Shown piece by piece: positions 18,577 to 30,273 of a stretch of 64,000 nucleotides of DNA. The notes under the pieces were generated by a model. That model ran no database searches and was not told the origin of the DNA. It saw nothing but the letters and a program-made list of their open reading frames with translations. Both the position numbers and the translations under genes were made by a program. Origin of the DNA: Savagea serpentis (GTDB taxonomy: Bacteria > Bacillota > Bacilli > Bacillales_A > Planococcaceae); NCBI RefSeq assembly GCF_015351395.1, contig NZ_JADKPV010000007.1:37921-101920 (forward strand). Direction: 5' to 3'. Position 1 is the stretch's first letter. Every line of letters starts with the position of its first letter.

Positions 18577-19818
18577 TTGGAACAAAAACGTGTAGTAGTA
18601 ACAGGGATTGGTGCTGTAACACCGATAGGGAATAATGCAGCAGATTCATGGGAGTCACTCATGCAAGGGAAATCTGGAATCGGTTTAATGGAACGTTTAG
18701 ATCGTGAACAATTTCCAGTAAAAGTGACAGCAGAAGTGAAGGATTTTGATATCGAAGAATATGTGTCGCGTAAAGATGCACGTAAAATGGATCGATTCAC
18801 ACATTATGCGTTAGCTGCTTCGATTATGGCGATGAAAGATGCCAATTTAGAAATCGATGAAGAACTTGCACCGCGTGCTGGCGTATGGATTGGTTCAGGA
18901 ATCGGCGGGATGGAAACGCATGAACAGCAATTTAATTTATTTAAAGAGCGCGGTTATCGTCGAGTTAGCCCGTTTTTCGTTCCGATGATGATTCCAGATA
19001 TGGCGGCAGGCCAAGTGTCGATTTATCACGGTGCGCGTGGAATTAATTCTTGTACGGTAACAGCATGTGCTTCAGGGACGAACTCGATTGGAGACGCCTT
19101 TGAAGTAATTAAACGCGGTGATGCGGATGTGATGATTGCAGGTGGAACAGAAGCGCCAATTACGACGATGGCAGTAGCTGGTTTCATTGCGAACACGGCA
19201 CTTACTCAAAATGAAGATCCGAAGACAGCTTGTCGCCCATTCGATAAAAATCGTGACGGTTTTGTTATGGGGGAAGGGGCAGGTATTCTCATTTTAGAAG
19301 AGTATGAACATGCGAAAGCGCGCGGAGCTAAAATTTATGCGGAAGTTGTCGGTTATGGCGCGACAGGAGATGCGTTCCATATTACAGCGCCAGCACCAGC
19401 AGGCGAAGGAGCGGCACGCGCGATGCAACAAGCGCTCGATGAAGCGGGAGTTGAAGCGAATGCTGTCGACTATATTAACGCTCACGGTACGAGCACGCCA
19501 TACAATGACTTATATGAAACAGAAGCGGTGAAAACAGTATTTGGAGACCATGCTTACAAGTTAGCCATGAGTTCGACAAAATCGATGACGGGTCACTTAC
19601 TCGGTGCAGCGGGTGGAGTAGAAGCGGTGTTTACCGTTCAAGCGATCGATAAAGGAATCATGCCACCAACAATGAATATCGTTGAGCAAGATGAGGCGTG
19701 TGACCTTGATTATGTAGCGGATCAGCCACGGAAGCGAGATATTCAGTATGCTTTAAGTAACTCTCTCGGCTTCGGCGGACATAATGCCACATTATTATTT
19801 AAAAAAGTATGTGAATAA
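18577..19818 (+). CDS. fabF: 3-oxoacyl-ACP synthase II
   Basis: A 413-residue elongation condensing enzyme. Catalytic Cys164 lies in TACASGTNS; the two histidines are in [11 protein letters not shown] and [12 protein letters not shown]. The TTG at 18577 gives the usual N-terminus ([16 protein letters not shown]) with AGAAAGG nine bases upstream; ATG 18568 directly abuts that site and is less likely. It forms an operon with fabH. Confidence 0.95.
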   Translation: MEQKRVVVTGIGAVTPIGNNAADSWESLMQGKSGIGLMERLDREQFPVKVTAEVKDFDIEEYVSRKDARKMDRFTHYALAASIMAMKDANLEIDEELAPRAGVWIGSGIGGMETHEQQFNLFKERGYRRVSPFFVPMMIPDMAAGQVSIYHGARGINSCTVTACASGTNSIGDAFEVIKRGDADVMIAGGTEAPITTMAVAGFIANTALTQNEDPKTACRPFDKNRDGFVMGEGAGILILEEYEHAKARGAKIYAEVVGYGATGDAFHITAPAPAGEGAARAMQQALDEAGVEANAVDYINAHGTSTPYNDLYETEAVKTVFGDHAYKLAMSSTKSMTGHLLGAAGGVEAVFTVQAIDKGIMPPTMNIVEQDEACDLDYVADQPRKRDIQYALSNSLGFGGHNATLLFKKVCE

Positions 19819-19862
19819 AAAAGAGTTGCCTCCTTTTATACATAAGGGGGCAACTCTTTTTA

Positions 19863-19864
<2 letters not shown>
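19817..19864. terminator. Bidirectional terminator between fabF and trpS
   Basis: AAAAAGAGTTGCCTCCTT pairs with AAGGGGGCAACTCTTTTT; shared by converging genes. Confidence 0.9.
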
Positions 19865-21105
<1,241 letters not shown>

Positions 21106-21111
21106 CGTTAA

Positions 21112-21140
21112 ATTATAAACAAAATAGCTGAAATAATCAA
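21112..21140 (-). promoter_or_regulatory. Promoter of the trpS T-box transcript
   Basis: Minus strand: TTGATT (21135-21140), 17-bp spacer, perfect TATAAT (21112-21117). Confidence 0.8.
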
Positions 21141-21484
21141 TTTTAAGGAACTTATTTCTCATGAAAACGTATATATAAGTATACCGTCCATTTTCAAAAG
21201 AAGGATTGTAAATGAGAATAAATATTTTGAAAAAAGATGTTTATTGATAATACAAAGGGGGTATAATGAAAGTAAGAAGGAATTTATTGATTAGTAAACG
21301 CTATAATATCAACGTTTACATAATGAAAACCGAAAATTGTAAAAAACTTTTCAAAAAGTGTATCAATTGAGAATGAAAGTGTGTATAATAGAATTAGAGC
21401 TAGTTAATTTAAAGTTATTATAAATAACTATGATAAATAGTTAGAATAGATAAATTCAGAAGACTTGAAAGGAAGTGTCGATGA
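21141..21484. other. Long leader/promoter region upstream of spx
   Basis: About 340 AT-rich bases without a gene. Several TATAAT hexamers (21262, 21302, 21384) lack good -35 boxes, which suggests more than one regulated promoter. TAAACG (21295-21300) and CGTTTA (21313-21318) form an inverted repeat around the 21302 hexamer, a possible operator. Confidence 0.45.
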
Positions 21485-21883
21485 ATGGCTGTTACATTAT
21501 TTACATCACCGAGCTGTACATCATGTCGTAAAGCAAAAGCATGGTTAGAAGAGCATGAAATCGCTTATACGGAGCGTAACATTTTTTCAGAACCTTTAAA
21601 TATTGACGAAATTAAACAAATTTTACGAATGACAGAAGATGGAACAGACGAAATTATCTCGACTCGTTCGAAAGTGTTCCAGAAATTAAATGTCGATCTC
21701 GAAAGTTTACCATTAAAAAAATTGTACGAATTAATTCAAGATAATCCAGGTCTTTTGCGCCGCCCGATTATTTTAGATGAGAAGCGTCTTCAAGTCGGTT
21801 ATAACGAAGATGAAATTCGTCGTTTCTTACCGAGAAAAGTACGTGCGTTTCAATTATTGGAAGCTCGTAAACTCGTCAACTAA
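21485..21883 (+). CDS. spx: Spx, RNA-polymerase-binding disulfide-stress regulator
   Basis: A 132-residue ArsC-fold protein that binds the RNA polymerase alpha C-terminal domain and redirects transcription to thiol-stress genes. The redox switch CTSC (Cys11, Cys14) and the [16 protein letters not shown] segment are intact, and so is the Gly in EDGTDEI needed for alpha binding. The start is ATG 21485 with AAAGGAAG upstream. Its degradation adaptor yjbH/spxH lies 4 kb downstream in the window. Confidence 0.95.
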   Translation: MAVTLFTSPSCTSCRKAKAWLEEHEIAYTERNIFSEPLNIDEIKQILRMTEDGTDEIISTRSKVFQKLNVDLESLPLKKLYELIQDNPGLLRRPIILDEKRLQVGYNEDEIRRFLPRKVRAFQLLEARKLVN

Positions 21884-21897
21884 TGAACATAATGGAA

Positions 21898-21933
21898 TAA
21901 AAAACGCCATCTTCTCATATGATGGCGTTTTTT
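21898..21933 (+). terminator. Terminator of spx
   Basis: AAAAAACGCCATC/GATGGCGTTTTTT with a short loop. Confidence 0.92.
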
Positions 21934-22063
21934 GTACCTTTATAAAAGAGGATTTTATGGCTCTTTGAGAAGAACGAAATTGAAAAGTTTGCTTTCTCGA
22001 GCGATGTTCAATACAATGCTTATAAATGGAAAGTAAACGGCTATACAGAAGGGGGAGAGCGTG

Positions 22064-22741
22064 TTGGATATTGAAAGAATTAACGAACATACGTTGAAAT
22101 TTTATCTATCTTATGAAGACATTGAGGAAAGAGGCTATTCAAAAGACGATGTTTGGTACAATCGTGAAAAAAGTGAAGAGCTTTTTTGGAATATGATGGA
22201 TGAAGTTAATGACAACACAGAATTCGAAGTCGATGGGCCTCTCTGGATTCAAGTACATGCGATGAAATCAGGAATTGAAGTGATTGTGACACGCGCACAA
22301 AAGCAAGATGATGAATGGGAAAGTCCTTTCGATGATGAGGATGGCTCAGAAGAGCATTTCGACGCGGAGATTAGCGCGAAAGACTTGTCTTCATTAAGCG
22401 ACTTATTCCATGATAAATTGTTTGGATCAGAAGAAACAGAAGAGACGGTTGTGCAAGCAGAAGGACGTATGTATCGCTTTAAAGATATAGAAGATGTCAT
22501 TCAACTCGCATCAAAAATTATCGATTATGAAGCATATTTACATGCTGTTCTCTACAGTTATGATAGCAGCTATTACATTTATGTAAATCCAACGCTTTTA
22601 GATAATGTGACAGAAGATATATATAGCATTTTATCAGAGCATGGTACACGAGTGAAAGAAACGAAATATATGATGGATGAATACGGAACGATTGTAAGCG
22701 ATCGTGAACCATTTACTACATTATTGCATTATTTTAAATAA
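22064..22741 (+). CDS. mecA: Adaptor protein MecA
   Basis: A 225-residue adaptor that delivers substrates to ClpC-ClpP. The N-terminal target-binding domain begins DIERINEHTLKFYLSYEDIEERG, an acidic linker (DDEDGSEEHFDAE) follows, and the C-terminal Clp-binding domain contains RFKDIEDVIQLA. A TTG start at 22064 gives the same N-terminus length as B. subtilis MecA; the adjacent GTG at 22061 is the alternative. AGAAGGGGGA is the ribosome binding site. Confidence 0.94.
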   Translation: MDIERINEHTLKFYLSYEDIEERGYSKDDVWYNREKSEELFWNMMDEVNDNTEFEVDGPLWIQVHAMKSGIEVIVTRAQKQDDEWESPFDDEDGSEEHFDAEISAKDLSSLSDLFHDKLFGSEETEETVVQAEGRMYRFKDIEDVIQLASKIIDYEAYLHAVLYSYDSSYYIYVNPTLLDNVTEDIYSILSEHGTRVKETKYMMDEYGTIVSDREPFTTLLHYFK

Positions 22742-22742
22742 A

Positions 22743-22774
22743 TGAAAGAGACGTTTTAAGCGTCTCTTTTTTTA
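22743..22774 (+). terminator. Terminator of mecA
   Basis: AAAGAGACG/CGTCTCTTT stem with T-run. Confidence 0.88.
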
Positions 22775-22843
22775 GTTGAAAAAAGGGAACGTACGTACTA
22801 AAATAAAAATATCCCCTTATCAATCATGAAAGGAGTAATTGAA

Positions 22844-23956
22844 TTGTTTGTTGCGATGAACGAACGACGTGAATTAATTAACATTGTCCATTATCGTGAG
22901 CGAACTTCTCTACTTCCTTTAAAAGAACAACATTTGTATTGTCCTCAGTGTGAACGACCCGTCATTTTAAAAATAGGAACGGTAATCATTCCTCACTTTG
23001 CTCATGTGAAGCATTCGAATTGTAGTGAGTCATTCGCAGAAGGAGAAACATTGGAGCATATGCAAGCGAAAATCCAACTATATTCATTGTTTGAGCGTTC
23101 TCCTTACATCCCTCAATTAGAACCGGTATTACGAGATTGTGCACAACGTCCTGATTTATATGTGAAAGATGCGGAGCAACATTACGTCATTGAGTATCAG
23201 TGGACACCGATCTCTAAAAAACAATTACAAAAGCGAACTACGAATTATATAAAAGCGAATTATCCTTCCTTTTGGTTGACGAAGCCTCCACACTCGTTAC
23301 GTCCAAACTTGATTCAAATAGTCCGTCTCACTCCATTTTACCGTGCGGTTTATGAATCGAACGAACGCCCTTATTTATATTATTACGATCCGCGCATTCA
23401 AAGTTTTTACTATATTGCCCCTCTCATCCATATTCAAAATGATCGTTATATCGGTCATGTTCAAAAAATTCCTTATAAAGATCAAACCGTGCCTTTTCGA
23501 CGCGATGAGCCGGAACTTTCATCTGCCCAAATTGAACGTTACATTCACTATTATGCACATGCTCGTATGAGACGTATCGAACAAGCGATTCGATATGAGA
23601 GAGGAAACGATACATTATTAACGCGTTGTCACGATTTAAAGTTATTGCCGTTCGAATTGCCAAATTGGATAGGAGTTCCTCTAATAGATGGGCATGTTTT
23701 TCGTCAACACGCTTTAGATTGGCAATTTCATTATGTCCATCATTGTCTAATGGCAGAAGAAGATTGGTCGAGCGAAGATACTGTCGTTACTTATAGCGCG
23801 CGTTATGGCCTTTCAGAAGCTGAACATCATACTGTAGAGCAATATCGTCAATTTTTAGTCCAAGTTCGTGTGAATGATTTACGAGATATTTTGTCTGAAG
23901 CAACATATTTTCGACATTTTGAAATGACCTTAGTTGCAAAAGGTCAAGTGAATTGA
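22844..23956 (+). CDS. coiA: Competence protein CoiA
   Basis: A 370-residue CoiA-family protein, needed for recombination of incoming DNA during transformation in relatives. It has the N-terminal zinc-type motif YCPQCERPV, PHFAH with SNC further on, and a nuclease-like centre (EGETLEHMQAKIQLY; ERPDLYV-type segment RPDLYVKDAEQHYVIEYQ). The TTG at 22844 (MFVAMNERRE) is chosen because AAAGGAG ends nine bases before it; ATG 22826 overlaps that site. Its place between mecA and pepF is conserved. Confidence 0.88.
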   Translation: MFVAMNERRELINIVHYRERTSLLPLKEQHLYCPQCERPVILKIGTVIIPHFAHVKHSNCSESFAEGETLEHMQAKIQLYSLFERSPYIPQLEPVLRDCAQRPDLYVKDAEQHYVIEYQWTPISKKQLQKRTTNYIKANYPSFWLTKPPHSLRPNLIQIVRLTPFYRAVYESNERPYLYYYDPRIQSFYYIAPLIHIQNDRYIGHVQKIPYKDQTVPFRRDEPELSSAQIERYIHYYAHARMRRIEQAIRYERGNDTLLTRCHDLKLLPFELPNWIGVPLIDGHVFRQHALDWQFHYVHHCLMAEEDWSSEDTVVTYSARYGLSEAEHHTVEQYRQFLVQVRVNDLRDILSEATYFRHFEMTLVAKGQVN

Positions 23957-24000
23957 GAAAATAGAATAGAGACAATGAAGAATAGAGGAGGTCGTTTGAA

Positions 24001-25803
24001 ATGGCACAATTACCAACACGTGAAGAAGTGAAAGTGGAAGAGACATGGGATTTAACGTCAATTTTTCCTTCAGATGAAGCGTGGGAACAGCAATATAAAG
24101 TAGTCGAGAAAAAATTAGAAGAAGCAAGTCAATACGAAGGAACGTTCCACAAAGGAGCGGATGCGATTTATGACGCATTTCAATACCGCGATCAACTGTT
24201 AATGGACACGTCGAAAGTATATGTGTATGCGCATTTAAAACATGATCAAGATACAGGGAATGGCACGTATCAAGCGATGGAGAGTCGCGCAGTTTCATTG
24301 TATACAAAAGTGGGAACAGCTTTATCGTTCATGTCACCAGAATTGTTATCAGTGGATGAGAAAACATTGAATGAATATGTTGAATCGCATGAAGGACTCG
24401 CGCAGTATCGTCATGAATTAGACGAGTTCAATACGCATCGTCCGCATATTTTACCAGCAGAACAGGAAGCGTTACTCGCACAAATGAGCGAAGTGACAGG
24501 AGCTTCAAGCGATACGTTCGGAAAATTAAACAATGCGGACTTGAAATTCCCAACTGTAAAAGATGAGGAAGGGAAGGACGTTGAACTTTCTCACGGTCGT
24601 TTCATTACACTGATGGAAAGTAAAGATCGTAATGTGCGTAAAGCAGCATTTGAAGCGATGTATGAAACGTACGGTCAATTTAAAAATACGTTTGCATCAA
24701 CATTGACAGGTGTCGTAAAAAATCATAATGTATCAGCACGCATTCGCAATTACGGCTCTGCTCGTGAAGCAGCATTAGCGAATAACTATATTCCGGAGCA
24801 AGTGTATGACAATTTAGTAGAGACAATTAATCGTTACTTACCACTTTTACACCGTTACATTACATTACGTAAAAAAGTACTCGGTTTAGACGAGCATCAT
24901 ATGTATGATATTTACACACCACTCGTCGATGATGTCGAGATGAAGTACACATATGAAGAAGCAGCAAAAACAATGGTTGAAAGTTTTGCGCCGATGGGTG
25001 AAGAATATCAATCGATCGTTCAAGAAGGATTGAACAATCGTTGGGTCGACATTCGTGAAAATAAAGGGAAACGTTCAGGAGCTTATTCATCGGGAACATA
25101 TGGCACGAACCCTTACATTTTAATGAACTGGCAAGATAATGTCGATAACTTGTTCACACTTGCGCACGAATTCGGACATAGTGTACACAGTTACTATTCT
25201 GAAAAAACACAGCCTTTCCATTACAGTGGCTATTCGATTTTCGTAGCAGAAGTCGCTTCTACTGTAAATGAAGCATTGTTAAATGAATATTTATTAGAAA
25301 AAACATCGGATGAAAGAGAACGTATTTTCTTATTAAATCACTGGTTAGATGGATTCCGCGGTACAGTATTCCGTCAGACGATGTTTGCTGAATTCGAACA
25401 TCTCATCCATCTATTAGATCAAGAAGGCGTTGCTTTAACAGCGGATAAATTAACGGAAGAATACTATGCTTTAAATGAGAAGTATTTTGGAGAAGATATG
25501 GTATCTGATGAAGAAATCGGTTTGGAGTGGGCGCGCATTCCACATTTCTATTACAATTACTACGTTTATCAATATGCGACAGGTTACAGTGCAGCGGTTG
25601 CGTTGAGCAAGCAAATCTTAACAGAAGGTGAAGAAGCAGTTGAGCGCTACGTATCAAACTTCTTAAAGGCAGGTTCATCTGACTATCCAATTGAAGTATT
25701 AAAGCGTGCAGGTGTCGATATGACAAGCGCAGAACCAATTGAAAAAGCTTGTCTCGCTTTTGAAGAGCGTCTAAATGAATTAGAGCAATTACTTTTGAAG
25801 TGA
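24001..25803 (+). CDS. pepF: Oligoendopeptidase F
   Basis: A 600-residue M3B zinc metallopeptidase cleaving medium-length peptides in the cytoplasm. The catalytic HEFGH lies at residues 389-393, with the downstream zinc-ligand Glu in IFVAEVASTVNEALL. AGAGGAGG precedes the ATG. Its closeness to spx/mecA/yjbH is conserved in Bacillales; it may also process peptides brought in by the Opp system. Confidence 0.95.
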   Translation: MAQLPTREEVKVEETWDLTSIFPSDEAWEQQYKVVEKKLEEASQYEGTFHKGADAIYDAFQYRDQLLMDTSKVYVYAHLKHDQDTGNGTYQAMESRAVSLYTKVGTALSFMSPELLSVDEKTLNEYVESHEGLAQYRHELDEFNTHRPHILPAEQEALLAQMSEVTGASSDTFGKLNNADLKFPTVKDEEGKDVELSHGRFITLMESKDRNVRKAAFEAMYETYGQFKNTFASTLTGVVKNHNVSARIRNYGSAREAALANNYIPEQVYDNLVETINRYLPLLHRYITLRKKVLGLDEHHMYDIYTPLVDDVEMKYTYEEAAKTMVESFAPMGEEYQSIVQEGLNNRWVDIRENKGKRSGAYSSGTYGTNPYILMNWQDNVDNLFTLAHEFGHSVHSYYSEKTQPFHYSGYSIFVAEVASTVNEALLNEYLLEKTSDERERIFLLNHWLDGFRGTVFRQTMFAEFEHLIHLLDQEGVALTADKLTEEYYALNEKYFGEDMVSDEEIGLEWARIPHFYYNYYVYQYATGYSAAVALSKQILTEGEEAVERYVSNFLKAGSSDYPIEVLKRAGVDMTSAEPIEKACLAFEERLNELEQLLLK

Positions 25804-26050
25804 ATCAATACTATTGAAACATAATGAAAAAAGAAAGGGATTTAAGAGGAACGTTTTAGGTTCTTAAAAGGGTTTAGTAGTTGATGTATTCATCTTTACT
25901 CGTCTGAAAATATGACAGTATTGTGAAGAATGATTGTGAATAGTTGCATATACTACTATTTCGTGATAAATTATAAATGTGAAATAAATCACATACCAAA
26001 CATACACCCCTTTTGTTTGAACGTGAACATTTCTCCCATTCCCTTTGTAA
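25804..26050. other. Intergenic stretch with no recognised feature
   Basis: About 250 AT-rich bases after pepF. A minus-strand frame of 64 codons (25864-26058) has no ribosome binding site and no recognisable protein pattern, so I see no gene here. Confidence 0.5.
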
Positions 26051-26093
26051 AAGAGCACTTACTCTCCCCCAGGAGTGAGTGCTCTTTTCTTTT
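26051..26093 (+). terminator. Terminator downstream of pepF
   Basis: AAGAGCACTTACTC pairs with GAGTGAGTGCTCTT, then a T-rich run. Confidence 0.8.
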
Positions 26094-26103
26094 GTTATAA
26101 ATG

Positions 26104-26154
26104 AAAAGGAACAAGTTCTCTCATTGTAAAATGATGGAGAACTTGTTCCTTTTT
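26104..26154. terminator. Terminator of the globin-yjbH unit
   Basis: A perfect AAAAGGAACAAGTTCTC inverted repeat with a 16-base loop ends the minus-strand yjbH gene. Confidence 0.88.
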
Positions 26155-26968
26155 ATGAGTTCATGCAAAAATGTTGTTTTAATTTCCATAAAGATGTTCC
26201 TTCATATGGGAGTCGCTCGACTTGTTGAAGCAACACTTTCTTTTTTAGTTCACGTTCTACAATCGCAATTGGCTCGTTATAGATGCTCGCCAATTCTTCC
26301 GTTGTCATGGAATCGAAACGGGTGAGCAATTGCTCTAAAGGTGGTGGGGTATCTGGATAAATCGTCTGTTCTAAAAGTTCGGATAAAATTTGAACATATA
26401 CATCATAATCGTAAACACCGTCTACTTTTAATCCTTCATCTTCAATATTTTCATTAAAAAAGACGAACGTCGGGGCACGATCGACTTCCATTTCAGACGC
26501 TAAAAATAAATCGACTTGTAAAGCTCTTAGCACATGTTTAGAACGGAAGTCACAAATGAATTCATCGATATCTAAATGTAAGCTTCGCGCGACTTCTACT
26601 AGCACATCAAAAGAAGTAATGTCTTTTGATTGGGAAAAAGTGCGATCAAGCAGTTTAGATAGAAAACGGAAACCTGCACGTTTCCCCTGAAATTCTGCAG
26701 CTTTAATTGCTAAACTTGGAAAGGATAAATTAGTATTATCGCAGTAAGGAGTTTGACAACAATCTGCATCGAGCATATTTAAATTTGTGAGTGATGTACG
26801 CATTACGGTACGCAATGTAAAATATTGTTCGTACTCGACTTGAAGTCGACGGAGTAAAGGTTGCAATGCCCAACAATCAGGGCAGAGCGGGTCGATGAAA
26901 ACGTAAAGTTCAATCGGGCGTGAACAGGCGAGTTGCGCTTTTTCTTCAACGACTGATTGATAATTCAC
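26153..26968 (-). CDS. spxH: ClpXP adaptor SpxH (YjbH), DsbA-like
   Basis: A 271-residue thioredoxin-fold adaptor that presents Spx to ClpXP. It has the DsbA-like motif CPDC (Cys29, Cys32) after a YVFIDPL strand and a Cys-rich DADCCQTPYC stretch. It overlaps the globin gene by four bases (ATGA), so the two are translationally coupled as in B. subtilis yjbI-yjbH. Its client Spx is encoded at 21485-21883. Confidence 0.9.
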   Translation of the reverse strand: MNYQSVVEEKAQLACSRPIELYVFIDPLCPDCWALQPLLRRLQVEYEQYFTLRTVMRTSLTNLNMLDADCCQTPYCDNTNLSFPSLAIKAAEFQGKRAGFRFLSKLLDRTFSQSKDITSFDVLVEVARSLHLDIDEFICDFRSKHVLRALQVDLFLASEMEVDRAPTFVFFNENIEDEGLKVDGVYDYDVYVQILSELLEQTIYPDTPPPLEQLLTRFDSMTTEELASIYNEPIAIVERELKKKVLLQQVERLPYEGTSLWKLKQHFCMNS

Positions 26969-27357
26969 CTCGCATCCTCCTCCGTCGCATTAATCATATG
27001 ATTAGCCGTGAGCACGAGTCGTTTATAATACGTATCGCGAAGGGGTCCATCTAAGCCTACTTCATCCATCGCTTCAGACATGCACTCTAACCATGCTTGA
27101 GCGCGAGTAGGTGTGATAGGAAACGGCATATGACGAGCGCGCATCATCGGGTGTCCATGTTCTTCTGTATATAAATTCGGTCCACCTAAATATTGTGTTT
27201 GAAATTGTTTTTGTTTGCGTCTCGTTTCGGTTAAGTCATCTGGAAAAATGGGAGCTAAATGTGGATTGACAGCGACTTTATCATAAAATAAGTCAATCAT
27301 CGTATGAAGTCTTTCTTCACCGATCTCTTCGAAAGGGATGATAGGTTTTTTCATCAT
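26965..27357 (-). CDS. yjbI: Group II truncated haemoglobin (YjbI)
   Basis: A 130-residue trHbO-type globin (FYDKVAVNPHLAPIFPDD, QYLGGPNLYTEEHGHPMMRARH, PITPTRAQAWLECM). The His in RARHMPF matches the proximal haem ligand region. It likely binds oxygen and supports YjbH/Spx redox control by its conserved coupling to yjbH. The first of two adjacent ATG codons is used, with AAGGAG upstream. Confidence 0.9.
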   Translation of the reverse strand: MMKKPIIPFEEIGEERLHTMIDLFYDKVAVNPHLAPIFPDDLTETRRKQKQFQTQYLGGPNLYTEEHGHPMMRARHMPFPITPTRAQAWLECMSEAMDEVGLDGPLRDTYYKRLVLTANHMINATEEDAR

Positions 27358-27502
27358 ATTGTTTTAACTCCTTTATATTCACTATATTTTCATTTTAGCA
27401 ACGAATGATGAGATTCACAATGAAATAGCATTTTCAAAATGCATGTCGAATAGCCGTGTGATAAACTGAACATAAAGATATGATAAAGGAGGACCGTACA
27501 CA

Positions 27503-27874
27503 ATGCAAAACATTGTTACTGAAATTAAACATTTGGAAGAAAAGTGGGTCGCACAATTAGATGGAGCGATCTCAGGAGAAGCGACGGGGACGTTACTAAC
27601 GGATTCAGACCGTGAAACATTCGTCTATTTAATCGATGGTGGAGACCAATATGAGTATGTCCATTTCCCGAAAGAGACATGGTCCATCTTACAGGAGGCT
27701 TATTTAGAAGAGAGCCCGATTTATTTACAAACGAGTAAAGGGATAATTGAATTAATTGGATGGCAAGTTCAACTTGAAATGCTGTTAATGAATATTGAAG
27801 GAAATGGAAATTACGGTGCATTTACAGAAGCTGTAGAGCAATCATTCGCTTCTGCAATCGCTACATTCGATTAA
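27503..27874 (+). CDS. yjbL: UPF0738 family protein (YjbL-like)
   Basis: A 123-residue protein of unknown function. The pattern LLTDSDRETFVYLID, VHFPKETWSILQEA and LLMNIEGNGNYGAFTEAVEQSF matches the UPF0738 family, which sits at this place in Bacillus genomes. AAAGGAGG precedes the ATG. It is divergent from the globin gene and 21 bases upstream of the (p)ppGpp synthetase gene. Confidence 0.8.
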   Translation: MQNIVTEIKHLEEKWVAQLDGAISGEATGTLLTDSDRETFVYLIDGGDQYEYVHFPKETWSILQEAYLEESPIYLQTSKGIIELIGWQVQLEMLLMNIEGNGNYGAFTEAVEQSFASAIATFD

Positions 27875-27895
27875 AGGAAGAAGGGAGCGGGGGAT

Positions 27896-28555
27896 ATGGA
27901 TCATCAATGGGATCAATTTTTAGCACCATATGTGCAAGCAGTTGATGAATTAAAAGTAAAGTTAAAAGCGATGCGTTCGCATTATCGAATGGAAGACGGG
28001 CATGTGCCAATCGAGTTTGTCACTGGCCGTGTTAAGCCACTCATTAGTATTTATGATAAAACACTTGAAAAAAATGTCCCCTTTCAACCAGGGCTCGCTC
28101 TCGCATCACATGTACCTGATATCGCAGGACTGCGCATTATGTGTCAATTTGTGGACGACGTGGAGACAGTCGTGCACGTTTTGCGCGCGCGTAAAGACTT
28201 TTGCGTTGTGGAAGAGCGCGATTATGTGACAAATAAAAAAGAAAGTGGATACCGTTCGTATCATATGATTGTCGAGTATCCTGTCCAGACATTACGCGGT
28301 GAGAAAAAGATTTTTGTCGAGATCCAAATTCGTACATTAGCGATGAATTTTTGGGCCTCTATTGAACATACGCTCAATTATAAATATGAGGGAAATTTGC
28401 CAGAAGCGATTCAAAAAAGGTTGGAAAATGCAGCGGAAGCAGCTTTTCGGCTCGATGAAGAAATGTCCGCAATCCGCGATGAAATTAATGAAGCCCAACA
28501 TTATTTTAAAACGTATAAAGAATTATCCAATCGTCGCCCAAAACGGAAAAAATAG
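27896..28555 (+). CDS. yjbM: Small alarmone synthetase (YjbM/RelQ-type)
   Basis: A 219-residue single-domain (p)ppGpp synthetase, which transfers pyrophosphate from ATP to GDP/GTP. The RelA/SpoT synthetase signature is intact: DIAGLRIMC, ERDYVTNKKESGYRSYH, EIQIRTLAMNFWASIEHTLNYK. No hydrolase, TGS or ACT domain is present, as expected for RelQ-type enzymes. It leads a tight unit with NAD kinase and the pseudouridine synthase. Confidence 0.94.
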   Translation: MDHQWDQFLAPYVQAVDELKVKLKAMRSHYRMEDGHVPIEFVTGRVKPLISIYDKTLEKNVPFQPGLALASHVPDIAGLRIMCQFVDDVETVVHVLRARKDFCVVEERDYVTNKKESGYRSYHMIVEYPVQTLRGEKKIFVEIQIRTLAMNFWASIEHTLNYKYEGNLPEAIQKRLENAAEAAFRLDEEMSAIRDEINEAQHYFKTYKELSNRRPKRKK

Positions 28556-28567
28556 GAGGGGTTTAGG

Positions 28568-29377
28568 ATGAAATTTGCGATTCAAACACGAAATGATGAT
28601 TATTCAAATACGCTCATGCAGCAAGCGAAGCAATATTTACTTGATTTCGGTTTAGAGTTCGATGAAGAAGAACCAGAAATAGTACTATCCATTGGGGGAG
28701 ACGGCACGTTTTTGCATGCATTTCATAAGTATGCCCACCGTTTAGATCGGACAGCATTTGTTGGAATTCATACGGGTCATCTCGGTTTTTATGCGGACTG
28801 GAAGCCTTCTGAAATAGAAAAGCTTGTCATTTCCATCGCTCGTCATACGTATGAAATTATTGAATATCCATTGCTAAATGTGAAAGTGAATCATGGAGAT
28901 AACGAAGAATCAACAACGTATTTAGCATTGAATGAATCGACGATAAAGTCACCAGGTGTGACGTTTGTTGTCGATGTTAATCTAAATGGACGCCAATTTG
29001 AACGGTTCCGTGGAGATGGTCTCTGTATGTCTACTCCGTCAGGGTCTACTGCTTATAGTAAAGCATTAAACGGGGCGATTATTCATCCGTCATTCGAGGC
29101 GATGCAACTGACAGAAATGGCTTCTATTAATAATCGTGTATTCCGCACAGTCGGTTCGCCACTTGTTTTACCAGCGCATCATCATTGTGAACTTATACCC
29201 GTACAAGAAGGAGCAGGTTTTGTATTAACCGTCGACCATTTGCAGTTACCTCATCGTGCGGTCGCTTCAATTGAATATACGGTCGCCAAAGAAAAAATTC
29301 GTTTTGCTCGTTTCCGTCAATTTCCGTTTTGGGAACGTGTGCATGACTCGTTTATTGCGAGTCGGACCGACAAATGA
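28568..29377 (+). CDS. ppnK: NAD kinase
   Basis: A 269-residue ATP-NAD kinase making NADP. The [10 protein letters not shown] motif, [16 protein letters not shown] and the glycine-rich [15 protein letters not shown] are all visible. The stop overlaps the start of the next gene by four bases (ATGA). AGGAGGGG lies upstream of the ATG. The yjbM-ppnK-yjbO order matches B. subtilis. Confidence 0.95.
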   Translation: MKFAIQTRNDDYSNTLMQQAKQYLLDFGLEFDEEEPEIVLSIGGDGTFLHAFHKYAHRLDRTAFVGIHTGHLGFYADWKPSEIEKLVISIARHTYEIIEYPLLNVKVNHGDNEESTTYLALNESTIKSPGVTFVVDVNLNGRQFERFRGDGLCMSTPSGSTAYSKALNGAIIHPSFEAMQLTEMASINNRVFRTVGSPLVLPAHHHCELIPVQEGAGFVLTVDHLQLPHRAVASIEYTVAKEKIRFARFRQFPFWERVHDSFIASRTDK

Positions 29378-30273
29378 AATTGACGTTTGAAGTAGAGAAG
29401 CCGAGTCTATTAAGAGACTTTTTAAGGCGTCATCATATTTCTCGTCGCACATTGACGAAGGTGAAATATGAGGGGGGACGTTTGCTCGTTAATGGACAAG
29501 AAGAAAATGTTCGCAAAATGGTAGAGCGTGGAGATGTCGTCACTGTAAAATTTCCAAAAGAGTCCTCAAATGAACGGATTCATCATGAATATACTCCTCT
29601 AGATATTTACTATGAGGACGATTATTTACTCGTTGTTCGGAAGCCGTTTGGGTTAGCAACAATTCCGTCGAGAGACCATCCGTATCGCTCTTTAGCGAGT
29701 CGGGTTGCCGCTTACTACAAAGAGCAGGGCATTGAGTCGATGATTCATATTGTGACGCGCCTTGATGCTCCCACTGGTGGACTCGTATTGTTAGCGAAAC
29801 ATGCCCATATTCATCACTTATTGAGTGAACAAATTCAAGCAGGGCAACTAAAGCGTCGTTATGTTGCACTCATTGAATACGGACCACCATTGCCTTCTGT
29901 GATCGAAAGACCGATTGGGCGAAAGGAAGGAAGTATCATTGAACGAGAAGTTCGCACAGATGGAAAATATGCGCGAACCGAAATTGAAGCGGAGCGAGAA
30001 CTATTAGGGTATCGTGCGATCTATATGCGTTTAGTGACGGGGCGTACTCATCAAATTCGCGTTCATCTTACAGATTGTGGTTATCCGATTGTTGGAGATA
30101 GTTTATATGGCAGTCTTTATAAAGTAGCGGAAGGACAGACTTTGCTATGCTATGAAGTGCAGTGTATTCATCCGATTACTGAACAACCGTTTAAAGTGCA
30201 GTTAGATGAGCGGGTGATTTTTGAAGACCAATTACGAACGGTTGAAAAAGTAAAAACAACTATGTTAAAATGA
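29374..30273 (+). CDS. yjbO: RluA-family pseudouridine synthase (YjbO)
   Basis: A 299-residue RNA pseudouridine synthase with an N-terminal S4-like RNA-binding domain ([27 protein letters not shown]) and a catalytic domain carrying the Asp of [15 protein letters not shown] and the RTHQIRVHL motif. The residue before RLD is Thr rather than the commoner His, as sometimes seen in YjbO-type enzymes. Target RNA position is not predictable from sequence alone. Confidence 0.9.
   Translation: MKLTFEVEKPSLLRDFLRRHHISRRTLTKVKYEGGRLLVNGQEENVRKMVERGDVVTVKFPKESSNERIHHEYTPLDIYYEDDYLLVVRKPFGLATIPSRDHPYRSLASRVAAYYKEQGIESMIHIVTRLDAPTGGLVLLAKHAHIHHLLSEQIQAGQLKRRYVALIEYGPPLPSVIERPIGRKEGSIIEREVRTDGKYARTEIEAERELLGYRAIYMRLVTGRTHQIRVHLTDCGYPIVGDSLYGSLYKVAEGQTLLCYEVQCIHPITEQPFKVQLDERVIFEDQLRTVEKVKTTMLK

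Noticed and set aside
25864..26058. 64-codon minus-strand frame after pepF
   Set aside because: It has no ribosome binding site, its start lies in a terminator stem, and the translation shows no family pattern.
26101..26325. Plus-strand frame of 74 codons opposite yjbH
   Set aside because: It is the antisense shadow of the terminator and the yjbH 3' end.
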